64,000 bases of DNA from Dasypus novemcinctus. Its lineage: Eukaryota > Chordata > Mammalia > Cingulata > Dasypodidae. A program made the position numbers and the translations under genes. The stretch spans positions 200,382,216-200,446,215 of the forward strand of contig NC_080673.1 in assembly GCF_030445035.2 (NCBI RefSeq), read 5' to 3'. The notes beneath the pieces are model-generated. The model was not told where the DNA came from. It searched no databases and saw nothing but the letters and a program-made list of their open reading frames with translations. How positions within the stretch are numbered: position 1 is the stretch's first letter; the number at the start of each line of letters is the position of its first letter. This document shows, one piece after another, positions 22,183 through 35,800 of this stretch.

Positions 22183-22659
22183 TGTATTACTCAGCCAAAG
22201 GGGTGCTGATACAAAATACCAGAAACTGGTTGGTTTTTATAAAGGGTATTTCTTTGGGGTAGGAGCTTACAGATACCAGGCCATAAAGCATAAGTTACTT
22301 CCCTCACCAGAGTCTATTTGGAGCAAGATGGCTGCCAACGTCTGCAAGGGTTCAGGCTTCCTGGGTTCCTACGTTCCTGGGGCTTGCTTTTCTCTGGGTT
22401 CAAGGTTCCTTCCTTCCTGGGGCTGGCTTCCTTTTCCTCTGGATGCTGACTTCCCGGATCTTCAGCATCAAACTCTAACATCAGAAATCCCCAGCTCTGT
22501 CCTTTGCCATGCCTTTTATCTGTGAGTCCCCACCCACCAAGGGGCAGGGACTCAACACCCTAATCATAGCTCAATCTTGCCCAGGTACAGATCAGATTAC
22601 AAGCATAATCTTGTTATGCTTTTCTTTTTGGAATTCATCAATTATATCAAACTGCTACA
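22183..22659 (-). mobile_element. Solo LTR, xenarthran ERVL-like family, reverse
   Basis: TG...CA ends (tgtatt...gctaca) and a perfect 5-bp TSD acact at 22178-22182 and 22660-22664, as for ERVL/MaLR elements. Contains 'agcaagatggctgccaacg' (YY1-like). Lies about 1 kb downstream of the OTOP1 stop. Confidence 0.9.
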
Positions 22660-22664
22660 ACACT

Positions 22665-23631
22665 CTATACCCAACAATAGGAAACTAAGTTAATGACAAT
22701 ACAGTCACTTGAAAAAATATAACACGTGATATTTACCAAAAGTGCATAATGATATGGGGAAAATGCTTATGCCATATTGGTAAGTAAGAAAAAAGCCACC
22801 ACCCCCCCCCGCTTTTGGGGAAAAGGAATCCAAAATTGAATATGTCACCTCATCACTAGCAGGTATAACAACAATATCAACAAAATAGAATTTTATACAT
22901 CAATAATGGCTGGAAGAAATACTACAAGATGGTAAAAAGTGATTGTTAATTAAGCAATGGCACTGTAGGTGAAGTTTTTCCCTCTCTTCTTCTGAAATTT
23001 CCGGATTTTCTATAATAAACATTTATAGTAAGCGAAAGAAGAGTAAAAATTTAGTTAACAAAAAACTTCAAAACAATCACAATAAAACTGTGCCAAAATT
23101 TCAGTTAAAAATATATTATCTTTACATTGATCCACACATGCATTTTTTTTCCAGATGATAAAAATAACTTGGTTCAAAAGTTAAATATACTTAGAAATTA
23201 CAATATAAACCAAACGTGCTTGTACCTATATTTAACTGTTCTTGGAAGGATGGAACTTAAGGAAGAAGGTTGAACGTAGGAACATGATAAGGAACATAGA
23301 AAATGCCTTTTATGAGGAAACAAACTGGATAGATTTTTTTCCCAACCTAGGATCACATTCTTCCAAAACAGAGGCCCTTGTTTTAGAAAGAGACAAAATA
23401 ATTAGGGCCTGATGAGATCAACCAAGGACAGACTGCAGCCACCTCATCAGTTTTGATCTCTCTTGTTTATCCTCAACAAGGTAGACAGACAATTCCAAAC
23501 CACAGGAAACAATGACCGCGGACAAAGGGCAGCCCTTCTCAAATTCAATATTTGCCTGACCTGGCCGTCCCCAGGTGGCTCTCCTGCACGCTCTTGTCCA
23601 CTGGCTCTTCCACCTTTTGTGTAGAGCCCGT
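22665..23631 (-). other. OTOP1 3' UTR / immediate 3' flank, unassigned
   Basis: An AT-rich stretch directly after the OTOP1 stop. Part of it must be 3' UTR, but neither a clear poly-A signal nor a named repeat was found. A C-run lies near 22801. Confidence 0.5.
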
Positions 23632-23802
23632 CTACATCTTACAATAGACCTCGAAGAGCGAGGCAGCTGCGTGCATTCGGTAGAAAATGGAAAAAGGCAT
23701 GGCCAGGTTGACCACAATTATCCAAGGTTCAAAGCCAAAGACGATTTCCTCCAGTCCGTTGTCGTACTCGGGGCGGCAGCCAAAGGCGGGGGGTATCCAA
23801 AG
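23632..23802 (-). CDS. OTOP1: OTOP1 coding exon 6 with stop codon
   Basis: 171 bp of coding sequence. The acceptor is 'ctcttgtag'. It encodes 56 residues beginning LWIPPAFGCRPEYDNGLEEI, then VFGFEPWIIVVNLAMPFSIF and YRMHAAASLFEVYCKM, then TAG at 23634-23632. It contains the last membrane segment (WIIVVNLAMPFSIFY) and the usual otopetrin C-terminal tail. The final residue is Met here, Ile in the human protein as I remember it. A 3' UTR must extend to lower coordinates. No canonical AATAAA was found close by; the nearest clear one on this strand is near 22066, 1.6 kb away, so the polyadenylation site is not called. Confidence 0.96.
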   Translation of the reverse strand, partial: LWIPPAFGCRPEYDNGLEEIVFGFEPWIIVVNLAMPFSIFYRMHAAASLFEVYCKM

Positions 23803-26800
23803 CTACAAGAGAAGAGAGAGTCCTCTCACCGTTGGGCTCTCCCCACTGGGAGGGACCAGCCGCAGCCACCCAGGAGGAACACATGGCCCAGGGATCCGGG
23901 GAGTGACCTGGACACACGCGGAGCCAGAGTCGCAGCCGTACCTCCTGACCCTACATGATTTCTCACCCCGGAGTCGCCAAATCCACCGTGCCCACTACCA
24001 TCCTTCGCTTCCACTCACCCCCGCAGGGACCTGGCCCCCCAACTACGTCTCCAGCTCCCCTCCTCGAGTCCTCTGCTCCAACCTCCCAGGTCGGCTGTCC
24101 CCAAAGTCACCTTTCTCTCAAGTCTTTGGGGCATCCCGCTGCTTCCTGTCAGGAACTCCTCACCTCTCTTCCTCCATTAAAGCCTTTCTTCCAAGTCCTA
24201 AGACACCACCCCTTCCAGGCAGCCCTCCTTGATCTAGCAAGCCTGGGCAGCACCCCTTCCCCGTTCCTACAGCCTCATGTGTTTCCCTTCCCATCACTGC
24301 CAGTCTCCCCCAAGTCCAGTGAGTTCTGAGAGCAGGCAAGATGCTGGGACCTGACACACAGCAAGGATCTGCAAGGACCCCCATTTCGCAGAGGGGCAGC
24401 CCGAGGCTCCGAGTGGAAAGGCCATTCTCCCAAGGTCACAGCGGTCATGGGTAGAACCTCTGAGCTGCCCGTGACTCTGACTGCAGCTGAGGGAACAGCT
24501 CTGAACCCGAGTCCTCTGCCCTTACATTCAATGTCCTTTCGAAACACCACTGTGTGGGAGCCACCCTCAGCCCCCAGGGTCAGGGCATCGCAGGTTAACC
24601 GGCGTGCGCTGTCTGATGTCATCAAACCGTTGCTGCTCGCCACCCCCCTGACAACATCTGTTTGACCCCAACTCCGTGGCCAGTGGAAGGAAGCTTGGAG
24701 ATGCCAGCTAACGGGGCGGGATGCAGGTCCGTCCACATCCCACTGAACCGGGGGAGGGGCGTGTGCTTGGGATTCAGACCTGTGTTTGGGCCTTTTGTTC
24801 ACCACTTTAACCCCTCTGAGCCTCAGTTTCCCTGTCTGTAAGATGGGAATGCTAACCCCTGTCTCAGAGGGCCGTTAGGAGAACTACATAAGAGTTAAGT
24901 CGATGAAACCTAAAGCAATGCACCTGTTGTTCGTATTGCTCTTGGAACCTGCACTCTGTCCCATTCCTCACCCTTGACCACCCCTTAAAGTGCCAGGGCT
25001 CCTCGAGCTCCGGCCAAGGCCGGCTTCACTTTTTGCACCACACTGAACAGCCTTCCCCACTGCTGGTGCGCGGTAGGCAGCCCCTAGAACCCCAATTGCC
25101 CCCCTTCTGGATTCACTCCCTTGTGGGATCCCTCAGCCCCAAGTCAGGGCTGGACCTGGTGACTCGCTTCTAACAAACAGAAGGTGGCAAAAGCCGTGGG
25201 GCATCACGTCCAAGGTCAGGTTACAAAAACACATTGGCTTCCATCCTGCTCATCCTTGCTCACTTGCAATCATGGGAGCTGGCTGCTGCATTGTAAGTTG
25301 CCCCATGGAGAGGCCATCGGGTGGGGTACCAAGAGCCCTGCCATCCAGCACCCCACAAGGACCTGAATCCTGCCAACAGCCACATGAGTGAGCTTGGAAG
25401 AAGCCCCCATGCAGTCCATCCCGGAGGTGGCTGCAGCCCAGCCTACAGCTTGATCACAACCTGCACAAGATCCTGATTGCAGTGGTGGTGGTTAAACCAT
25501 CCCTGAATTCTCAGCCCACAGAAACCATGGCATAAAAAATGCTTGCTGGGGTGAGGGGGGTGGGGGTATATGGGGACCTCATATTTTTTTAATGTAACAT
25601 TAAAAATTAATTAATTAATTTTACAAAAAATGCTTGCTGTTTTAAGTACTAAGTTGTGGGATAATTTCTTTTGCAGCAATAAGTAGCTGATACACATGGC
25701 TTTCGTTAACATCTACACATAGGACCCTCCCTAGGTTATAGCTCTCTCCCACTTTGCTTTGGGACCCTTAGAAGCTTCCTTCCTATGACTCCAGCTGGTT
25801 TTTCCCAGTATTCTTTGTTGGCTCCTTTGCTCAGTGTCTGAAACATTAGCCGGAGACCATGGGCTCGTTCCTATACACATGATTCCTGGGTGATCTCATC
25901 CAGCTATAGGCTTAAGACTTCCCAGTCTAATTCTCCAGGCTGATCAACGATTGACAATCCCAGACTCCTGTATTCCACTGGCTACTTGAGTGTCTAAAAT
26001 GTATTTCAAACTCAGCATACTTTCCCCATCCCCCATCTTATCAGCTGTATCTTCCACCCAGCTGCTTAATCAAAAATGCAGGCATCACCTGTGTTTTCCC
26101 TCTTATTCTCCTAACCACCACCCCTGCCACCCAACCCATCAGCAAGTCTTGACTTCAGTGCCTCCAAAACAATAAGCTCAATCCAAGCATGTGTCTCCAT
26201 CCCACCTGGCCAGGCCACCATCTTCTCTCACCTGGACAGTTGCTGGAGCCTCCCAACAGGTCTTACACTCTGGGCCCAATGGTCCATTCTCCACTCAGCA
26301 GCCAGATTCATTTTTTGGGTAAATCAGGTCATGTCCATCCCCACATGAAACCCCCAAAGTCTTCCCATCATACTCAAAACAAAATCTGAACTCCTACATG
26401 GGAGTATAAAGTCCTTCATTACCTAACCCTTAGCAGCCCATCTCCCCCACACTGTCCCCCATCACACAGACCTTCCTCTTCCTCAAACAAGAGCAGCCCC
26501 CTCCCACCTGGGGTGTTTTCCGGCTCCTCCCTCCACCCGGACCACTCCTGCCGGTCAGCTCTCAGCTCTAACTTTACCTCTTCAGTGCTCCCTTCCCTCT
26601 CTCTGGGAATGTTGGACTTATTTCCTGAAATCTGGATCTTTATATGTGGTGTTCAAGGGGCTGCAAGTGCTTGCTGCTTCTCCCGAGGAGTTTGGTCCAG
26701 GTGTCTTCCCTTGGATCTAGGCAAACTCTGTCCCTGCTTGACCAAGAGAATGTGGCAGAAATGGCACCATGCCGTTGCTAAGTCCAAGCCTTAAGAGATG

Positions 26801-29800
26801 GGCAGCTGCCATCACCACGTGAGAGGTCCAGCTGCCTTGGTTGTGCCATGCTGGGGAGCCCACAGGCTGAAGCTCCAGTCAGGAGTCCCAGCTGAGACTA
26901 GACTCAGCCACCCCCACCGAGGCACTAGATGAGGTGACCCTCCAGTCCAGCCCACCCCAGCCTCAGCAGTTGCCAGGAGGAATAGAATTGCCCAGCCAAG
27001 CCCTGGCAGAATTTCTAACTCACAAAGTTGTGAGATGAAAGAAAACGGTTTTGTAATACATTGGGGGTGGTTTGTTACACAGCAATCAGTAACTGAAGCA
27101 TCTGCCTACTGGCTATGTCCACGTGGGTATTTCAGAGGCATCTTAGCCTGCACTTGTCCTGTGCTATAACCTCACACACTTCCTTCTACACTGAGGCCCA
27201 AGCCTGCTCTTCCTCCAGAGTTCCTGATCTCCATAAGTAGCATGGCCATCAACCAGGAGCCCAAGGCATGAGATGGGGAACCATTCCTGACCCCTCCCTC
27301 CCATCACACCCACTTCCAGTCACTCACCAGCTACTGCTGCCTAGACCCCAGGATAGCTCTGGAAATTCCATTCCCATCCATCATGACTGCTCAAGCCAGC
27401 ACTGTCTCTCACCCACACCACCACGAAACTCGCCTCCATCTATTTTTCCACTTCGCAGCCAGAAGGGTCTCCTTAAAACATCAGATCCTGTCACTCCCCA
27501 GCATAAAACCCTTTCATGGTTTCCTGCTGCATTTAGGGTTAAGTCCTAGCTTATAGTCGCAGTCTCATGCCTCTCTCCCCCTTGCTCTCTCCGTTGCAAT
27601 CACGCATTGCCATTCCTTGAGCACATCAAGCCTTGGTTTGCATCCACGCCTTCCCCTGTGCTGTGGCCTCTGTCCAGAATGCTCCCCACAGCTCCTCCCT
27701 CCCGCAGAAGAAGGCCCAGTGTTCACACAGCCACTGAACTTCTCTGTCACCGCACCCTTCACCTTTTATTGTCCAAGTGCCACGTCTCATGAGCATTCAA
27801 CAAATGTTTCTACCTGTGTCTCGGTTTGCCACCCCCGGCTGATCACTCCACCTGGAGGTGCACACGGCACCCCCCAGCTGGAGCCCCTGCACTAACTCCT
27901 GGTACTTGATAATGACAATACGTTGACTCGACAGGGAGTCAACCACAGGGTTTCAAAGCGCTGGGCACAGAGAGCCTGAGGCCTCCTGAGACATCAGCCT
28001 GGGGGGATATCCTTGCTGAGTGCAGCACTTGGGGCCACCACGGGGCTGGAGCACAGAGGCAAAATGGATCCTCCTTCTCGGACTGAGCCCTGGCCTGGCT
28101 TCCAGGTCCCTACAGACTCGATGCCTTCTGTGGACTGTGATGTCAGCACCTCACCTCGCAGATCAGATTCCAGTGTTTCCAGCAGTACTACTTCTTTTTT
28201 AAGATTTATTTATTTCTGCCCCCTCCCCACTGCATTGTCTGCACTCACTGCCTGCTCTCTTTGTCTGCTCATTTTCTTTCTTTTTTTTAGGAGGCACTGG
28301 GAACCAAACCCAGGATGTGTGATGGAGGAGCCCAATCACTGGAACCACATCCTCTCCCTACTTGTTGTGTCTCTAGTTGTGTTTCCTCATTGTGTCTCCT
28401 TGTGTCATCTCATTGCGACAGCTCATTGCATCAGTTTGTTGTGTCAGCTCGCTGAGCCAGCTCATTGTATCAGCTCACTCTCTTACTCATCTTCTTTAGG
28501 AGGGGCCAGGAACCGAACCCATGACCTCTCATGTGGGAAGCAGGTGCCCAACTGCTTGAGCCACATCTTCTCCCCCTAGCAATGCTATTTTTGTTCAAGC
28601 TGGTCCAAAAATACAAGCCAAGTGTTTCACCTGATGGTCAACCAAAGAAGCAGCAAGGAAAAGTAGCTCTTCAGAATGTGCTAAAAAGAGATAGGTTCAT
28701 ATCCCAGGGCATGGACTAATGCATGTGCTTTAGGGGACAGCTAGGGTGAATTCTGACTTTATGAGGTGGTGAGCTTATACACCACTCTTTGGACTAGAAG
28801 CTACATATAAAATGTACCCCCACTCTAATTGTTAATATCCATCTATCCTGTTTCACTGTTTAACTCCATAATTCAGTGCTGTGCCCTCAGTTCCTGATGT
28901 AGTTCCTGGCACACAGCATGGGCTCAGTAAATGTCTATTAAATAAAAGAGGGTTTTCCTAGAGCCAAACTCTTCTGGATACTTCTCCCTGCATTGCACCT
29001 CATAACTATTTCCTTTCAGGAGTGTAACTGAAGCCCACGTGATCAAAAGCAGGACTCTAGATTTGGGAGGCAGACTTACATCCTTCTGGCTTCACTCAGG
29101 CCAATTTTGTGGCCTTGGGGTAATAGAAAAAGTTTTATTCCCTGGGCACACACACTAGGGGGAGGCAATTCAAAAGCCTATGAGTCCCATGAACTGGGAA
29201 GTAAGTATTGCAACTCTGCTGAAATTCAGAGCTCAACTGGCAAATGGACAGACCAAAGATTTAAGTGTCTGGGACAAATATCTATCAAGTATAGTGCTAA
29301 TTATACATTCAAATAAAAGGGGCAGAAGAGCCACATGTGGAGAACCTATAAATGAGTCTAACTCTGTTACACTGGGGAACAAAAATTTCAGAGTAAGGCC
29401 CACTGATGGGGTGCTGAGTTCCTGAACTATCTTCCCTGCTTATAGTTTCTGAATGTCTTTAGAGCCCTCAGGAGCCCTGCTACTTGAGGCAATGTTTACT
29501 GTGGCAGTCAATGAGATCATGCTGAGACTTGCATAAACATAACCTCTGGAATAAACTCCCAACTCACTTTGAAATCTCTTAGCCCATAAAAACTCATTTG
29601 TATTTACCATTTCCCCCTTTTGGTCAAGGTCTTTTTCCAGATGCATTGCTGGTTGACACTTGGCAATAATCCCTCAGTGCCAAGGAGGCTCATCCCCAGG
29701 AGTAATGTCCCACGGTGGGGGTGGGGGGGAGGGTGGAATCATAATGGACAATGCACCCATCCCAAGTAACACAGAGTGTATGCAATTGCAAGCAAGATGG

Positions 29801-32800
29801 TTCCATCCATCTGCCCCATGGGACCTAAGCTCCCTGTCAATTAGAAGCAGCGTGGGCACCACATCTCAAAATCCCCGAGACTGGGGAATGAGCAATGGAC
29901 TAAACTTACTTATTATTCTTCTATTATAGATTTATTATTATTCTAGCAATACAAGAACTCTTATCATTGACATAAAGGCAGTGGCCAACAGAGATTCTGA
30001 GGAATGGGAGAAGGAAGAAAAGTTATAATATGGAGATATTTTCAGGGCATTGGAGTTGTCCTGCATGACATTATAATGATGGATACAAGCCATTGTATAT
30101 TTTGTCATAGCCTACAAAATTGTGCAGAAAAGAGTGTAAACTATAATGTAAACTGTAGGTCATGGTTAGTAGCAATGCTTTGGTATGTGTTCATCAGTTG
30201 TAAGTTGTAACAAATGTACCACACTAATGGAGGATGTGATTAATGTGGGAAAGTGTGGGAGGGGAGGAGGTGGGGCATATGGGAATCCCTTATATTTTTA
30301 TGTAACATTTATGTAATCTAAAGCTTCTTTAAAAATAAAAAACTTAATTAAATTTTTAAAAAGCCTATGAGCAGAAACAACCCAAATGCCCATCAACAGC
30401 TGCGCGGATAAACAAACTGCGGTATATTCATACTGTGGAGTATACTTAGCCATAAAAAAGGAAGGAAGCACTGACGCATCTTACTACATGGATGAACCTC
30501 AGAGGCATGCTAAGTGAAAGAAGCAAGACACAAAGGACCACGTATTGATGATTCCACGCCTAAGAAATATCCAGAATGTTACCCAGAATTGAGGGTTGCC
30601 AGGGGCTGGGGGTGGGAGGTGGAATGGGGAGGAGCTCCTGAATGGGTACAGGATTTCCTTTGGGGTCATGAAAACGTTTTGGTGATCACACAACATTGTG
30701 AATGTACTAAGTGAGCCGAATGGTTCCTTTTTACATGGCTAATCTTTTTATATATATATATATTATTTAAGATTTGTTTATTTATTTAAACCCCCCCCTC
30801 CCCCGGTTGTCTGTTCTTGGTGTCTATTTGCTGCGTCTTGTTTCTCTGTCCGCTTCTGTTGTCGTCAGCGGCACGGGAAGTGTGGGCAGCGCCATTCCTG
30901 GGCAGGCTGCTCCCTCCTTCGCGCTGGGCGGCTCTCCTCACGGGCGCACTCCTTGCACGTGGGGCTCCCCTACGCGGGGGACACCCCTGCGTGGCACAGC
31001 ACTCCTTGCGCGCATCAGCACTGCGCATGGGCCAGCTCCACACGGGTCAAGGAGGCCCGGGGTTTGAACCATGGACCTCCCATGTGGTAGGCGGACGCCC
31101 TAACCACTGGGCCAAGTCCGTTTCCCCATGGCTAATCTTACATGAATTGCACCACGGTTATAATAATAATAAAGCCCATGAGTTGATGGGGAAACACTGA
31201 GTAGACCCAACGGTACAGAGGCTGGGAGAGGAGAGCTGACTCCACCCAGGCAGCAGTGGGCAGGCTGCCGCACCTCGCTGGACCGGGGACCCCCTCCCCA
31301 TTTCACCAGCCACGGTCACTACCGAGGCCTGCGTGATGCCGAGGGCGGCTTCCCCTTCCTTTTTTCCACTCCCTGCCCCCCTTCCTCTAGGTGCCTCTAG
31401 GAGAGTCCCAACAACACACGGTGCTTGTCGTTCCCTTCCCTGCTCTCCACTCCCCTACCCGGCCCTGGTCCAAGCTCCCAGCCTTTCCCACCTGGGCAGC
31501 CGCAGCAGCCTCTGTTCTCCCCATTCCAAAGCACAAGTCCGAGAGCATCCTCCCTTGCCCACAGCCTAAAGCTCGAACCAGACCCCGTCTCCCCAGATCC
31601 TCCCCCCATTTTGCACCCTGCTTCGCAGCCTACCGTGTGTGTAATTCATGCTAACCTGCTTGCTGCAGCCAAAATATGCCATGGCGCCTCTTGCCTCTGT
31701 GTCTTGGCACGTCATGCACCATCTTCTAGAAAGGTTTTTCCCCTGCCTTGACCGCCTCGTGAACCTCCCACCACCATTTCTTGAGGCCAAGGCAGAGGAC
31801 ATCGAGTGACTGGTCCTCTCACCTTCTCCCTTGCTATCTTTCTCCATCGGGGCCAGAAAGCAAATTCTCCACTTCCCCAGCTTCCCTTGCTTGTGACATG
31901 GCTCTGGCCCATGAGACTTAGGTAGAATTCTGCTGAGTCGTCTGTGACAGGTTTTGCTTCCCTTATAAAAGGGAGGGATAGTGCACCAGTCCTCCCTCCC
32001 TCACCCTTTCTTTTAGTATTGAACCCAGAAGTGATGCCCGGTGCCGCAGCAGCTGTCTTACAACCATGTGGCAACAAGTCACCACACCAAGAACGGCAGA
32101 GTAGAAACATGAACAGAGCCTGGGATCCTTGATGCTGTAAGCCAGCTGCCAGGCCAGCCCAGAGCAACCAACCTCCAGAATGCCTGAGATCATCAAAATC
32201 TTGAAGACATAAGACACCAGCTGCCAAGTTTTCTCTTTCTCGCATTACTGGCACCAGAGCTCCCCTCAAGCATCCCCTACTCACTGAGGTCCCTCCTGGA
32301 TCCATGCTCCTATGACGTCTTCCCCATACCCCTGTGCCAGCACTTGCCATACTCATTGTATTCTATTCTTTCCCCCTTTCTGTCCCCCTGAAATACAGTG
32401 AACTTTTTGAGGGAAGAGATTGATTCTTCTCACCTTTAATCATGAGTTCCCAGCCCAGCCCCTGGCATACAGCAGGTGCTCGGTAAGTGGGCTTGGATGA
32501 TTGGATGTCTATGTTCCAGCTGCCTCCATTCTTTCATTGAAAAGGACAAGGAAATGAGAAGGAACTAAAACTAAAGAAATAAGGAGGCGGATTACCGAAA
32601 TATTGCAGAGGAACAAAAAAGCAGCAATGTTCCTGAGGACTCGTCTCTTGGTGATGCCCTGGAAGAAACGGGGTCGGCAGGCCGGGCACGGGGCCCGCCC
32701 GCAGCCCCTCTCCTCTTCCCCTTTGCCGCCGCCTTCTTGCAGACACATGCCTCCATTGACCGCCCGGGCCATCTCCCCACCTCGGGAAGCCCCATCCCCG

Positions 32801-35800
32801 GCCACCCCTCCGCCTGTGGGGCCAGAGGACGCGAGGGGTGGCGCATTGCCGCTGCAGACCGTGACCACCCGGACGGTCCTGATGGCCTCGGAGAGCTTCT
32901 CGGGCTCTCGATGAATGGACTCGATGATGAAGAGGTTCTGGATGTACTTCTCGACAATCACCAGGATGGAGTAAGGCAGGTTGAACCAGGTGTACGGGGG
33001 GCAGGCTTCGGCGCAGAGCACGGCCAAGACGGAGCCCCAGGAGATGAGCCAGGAGCCGGAGGCGGTGCCCACCAGCAGGTCCGCGTCCAGCTTGCGGGCA
33101 GGGTTTTTGGACTCGTCGAGCGACTTCTCATCTCGCCTGTAAATCCAGATCCCGACCAGCCCCGCGCCCCCCATGACCACGAGCAGGGCGACGGCGTACA
33201 GGTAGAACATGACGAGCGCCGACTCGCTCTTGGTCTTGGAGCGCCCGATCTGGATCAGGTAGACCACCACGACCCCGATGGTGGCAGCCAGCACCATGAG
33301 GCCCAGGGCCGAGCCGGCCGTGAACCCGTTGAACTTGAACTGCATCTTCCGGTGCTGATGGCCCTCCACCTGGCGTCCGACGTTCTTCCACAGGACGTAG
33401 AGCATGGTGGAGGCCAGGATCTGGTACTCGATGTTGAAGGGGTACAGGTAGTAGATCCCTTGCGAGATGGCAGCGCAGAGGGCCGGCGGGGTGCAGTTGC
33501 ACTGAGGGGTGTGGTCGTCTAAAACTGCAAGGGGCCAGATCACAGGGGAGGGCAATTAGCGTGGTCAGGGGAGAAGGCAGAGACACTGAGAAACCTCTCC
33601 GCTGGGGATGCAGGCTGGAGTTCTCCCGTTAACGTAAATCTTCGTTTCTAAGCTTATTATCTTATGAAGTTTAATGTCATAGCTAAACTGGCAGTTGTAT
33701 GTCCAAAAGAACAGCAATTACATAAATCCTGTGTTGTCCATACAGTACAATATTTTGCAGCTATTGTGAGTGGTATGCAGAAATTTATTAATATACAAAG
33801 ATGTTCAGAAGAACAAGAGCAGGTTGCCAAAGGAAATAGAGAATATGGCTCTGTTTTTGTGACTCATAGATATATAGATGATAGATGATCACAATTAGAT
33901 AAACAGATAATGATGATAAATTAAGCAGATATATAGATCATAGATAAATGATAAATTAGACAAATAGATGATAGAGATAGATGATAAATATGGATAAATG
34001 GAGAGAGATACATATAAATGATAAATTAAACAGTTAAATGATGATGATAGGTAGGTAGGTAGATAGATAAACAATAGATAGATGATGATGACAGATAAAA
34101 AGACAGATAAATCCAAAAGGACATAATCTAAAATATTAACAACGGTTATCTCTGGGTGGGGAAATAGCAAGTGATTTTTAATTTTTTCTAGACTTTTATT
34201 TATCATTTTTCTGTGTGAATATGATTTATAGGTGTGATTTTTAAGATATTCTTTTAAAACTTTGTGGAGGAAAATTGCCTCTTCTAATTTAACAAAGGTT
34301 TTCCTCCTAAGAATACCCCATAGTAGCAAGTGTGGCACGAGACCGGCACCCTCAAACACAGTGATGAGAGGGTACGTTTGCATCACCACTCCTGAAGACA
34401 ACTTGCTAATAATAGAGAACCATTTCACAATAAGGAGGGGAAACGCTGTAAATAAAAAAATATGAATTATGTAACAGAAGCCCTAAAAGTGATACAGGTG
34501 TAGTCTCTAATGCACGATTCCACTCTAGTCTAAGAGACAAGTTAAAAAATGCGATCAAAGCACAAAGCATGAGGTAAGAGTGTGTGTGAGACCAAATGTA
34601 AGATCTGGTCTGTAGTTAGGAGTAGTACTTTGATGATACTATTTCATAGTTTGAAACACAGTGCAAGGTGTTGTCACAACAATGCAAGGTGGTGGTGGTG
34701 GAGTGATGTGTGGAAGCCCTGTATGATGATAGGCTTGTGTGTTTCGTAAGCTCACAACTTTTACTATACACTTATTTTTTGTGTATGTTTATGTATGAAT
34801 GATATACCTTCAATAAAATTTTATTTTTAAAATATGTGAGAGAGAGAGAAACATTTCAATGTCCAGTTTGGAATTTGTTTCGGCAATCCATACAAATGGG
34901 AAAATAGAAAACCATTAAACTTAGAATAAAGATATGTTCTAATGATACAGGAAAATAATCATGTTACAGTGACTAGGTTGTGAAATCAGTTTAGAGGGTA
35001 GCAACCAACATTTTTTTTACAGAATGGAATTGTAACAATAGAATGGGATGGAATGGTATGGCATAGAAGAGAACAGAATGGAATGGAAATTTGAGAGTAT
35101 CTCTGACATAGTAAGGGTAAGTAGGTAAGTATTATTTCATGACACACATTCACAGGTAAGTGTACGATTGAGTCACAATGTAAAATCTTTTCTTGCTGTA
35201 AGTTGTACTCCAAAAAAAGATTGAAAAACACTAGTATACACAGTATGATCCAGAAAGAAAGAGAGAGGGGAAGGGGGAAGGACCAAGCTGGAGACACGAC
35301 AGGGAAATAACCAAGTGTTAGCAGCATTTAACTGTATTTTGGGGTAGGTGATATTGTGTCTTTTTTCTTCATACCTTTGTCACTGTTTTAATTTATAATA
35401 TGCATGTCTTACTTTTAAAATCAAATGGAAAACTTTATAGGAGCATTGAACAACCTTCACTTTTCAGAACACTGAAATTTTCCATTCATAATGTGTCTCC
35501 CCACCACATGTAAGCTTACACAGTGCTATATGCAGAAGACAGGAAGAAATCTGGAGGAAAGTTCCAGATCAACGGAACATGAGAGCTGACAGAGTCTTTA
35601 AAAGTCAAGTCACTTCATTGCACCTGTTCACAGAGGGCCCTGGATTCAAATCCTGACTTAAGCACTCAGCTGTGCGAACTTGAACAAGTTACTTAAACTC
35701 TCCGTGGCTGGGTGGCTTCCCCTCTGTCGCGGGGCCCTGCCTACCTGCCTCAGAGCAGGGTGCAAAAATTAAATGGACCACAGAAAGAGCCTAGAACAGC

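Larger units (their letters stand above)
23803..32595 (-). other. OTOP1: OTOP1 intron 5
   Basis: The largest complete intron, about 8.8 kb. It carries L2 and MIR fragments, two MLT1-type LTRs (25140-25705 with a small L1 inside, and 26640-27090), two reverse SINEs (28196-28576, 30747-31126), a twin-primed L1 (29185-30358) and an ancient repeat at 31840-32225. 24935-25140, 27800-28195 and 28577-29170 are mostly unassigned; a MIR/L2-like tail lies near 28890-28955. Confidence 0.85.

Noticed and set aside
23575..24232. Plus-strand frames over OTOP1 exon 6 (127 and 181 codons)
   Set aside because: They are antisense to the exon and proline/serine-rich with no family resemblance.
32737..33522. 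261-codon plus-strand frame opposite OTOP1 exon 5
   Set aside because: It is the antisense shadow of a GC-rich coding exon; composition is dominated by Gly/Asp/His/Val with no domain.
32509..33555. 348-codon single-exon reading of the OTOP1 exon 5 frame
   Set aside because: Its ends run through the acceptor and donor into intron sequence; the true exon is 32596-33524.
33845..34110. Possible CRISPR-like array of regular ATAGAT repeats
   Set aside because: It is a degenerate simple repeat without spacers, in a eukaryotic intron.
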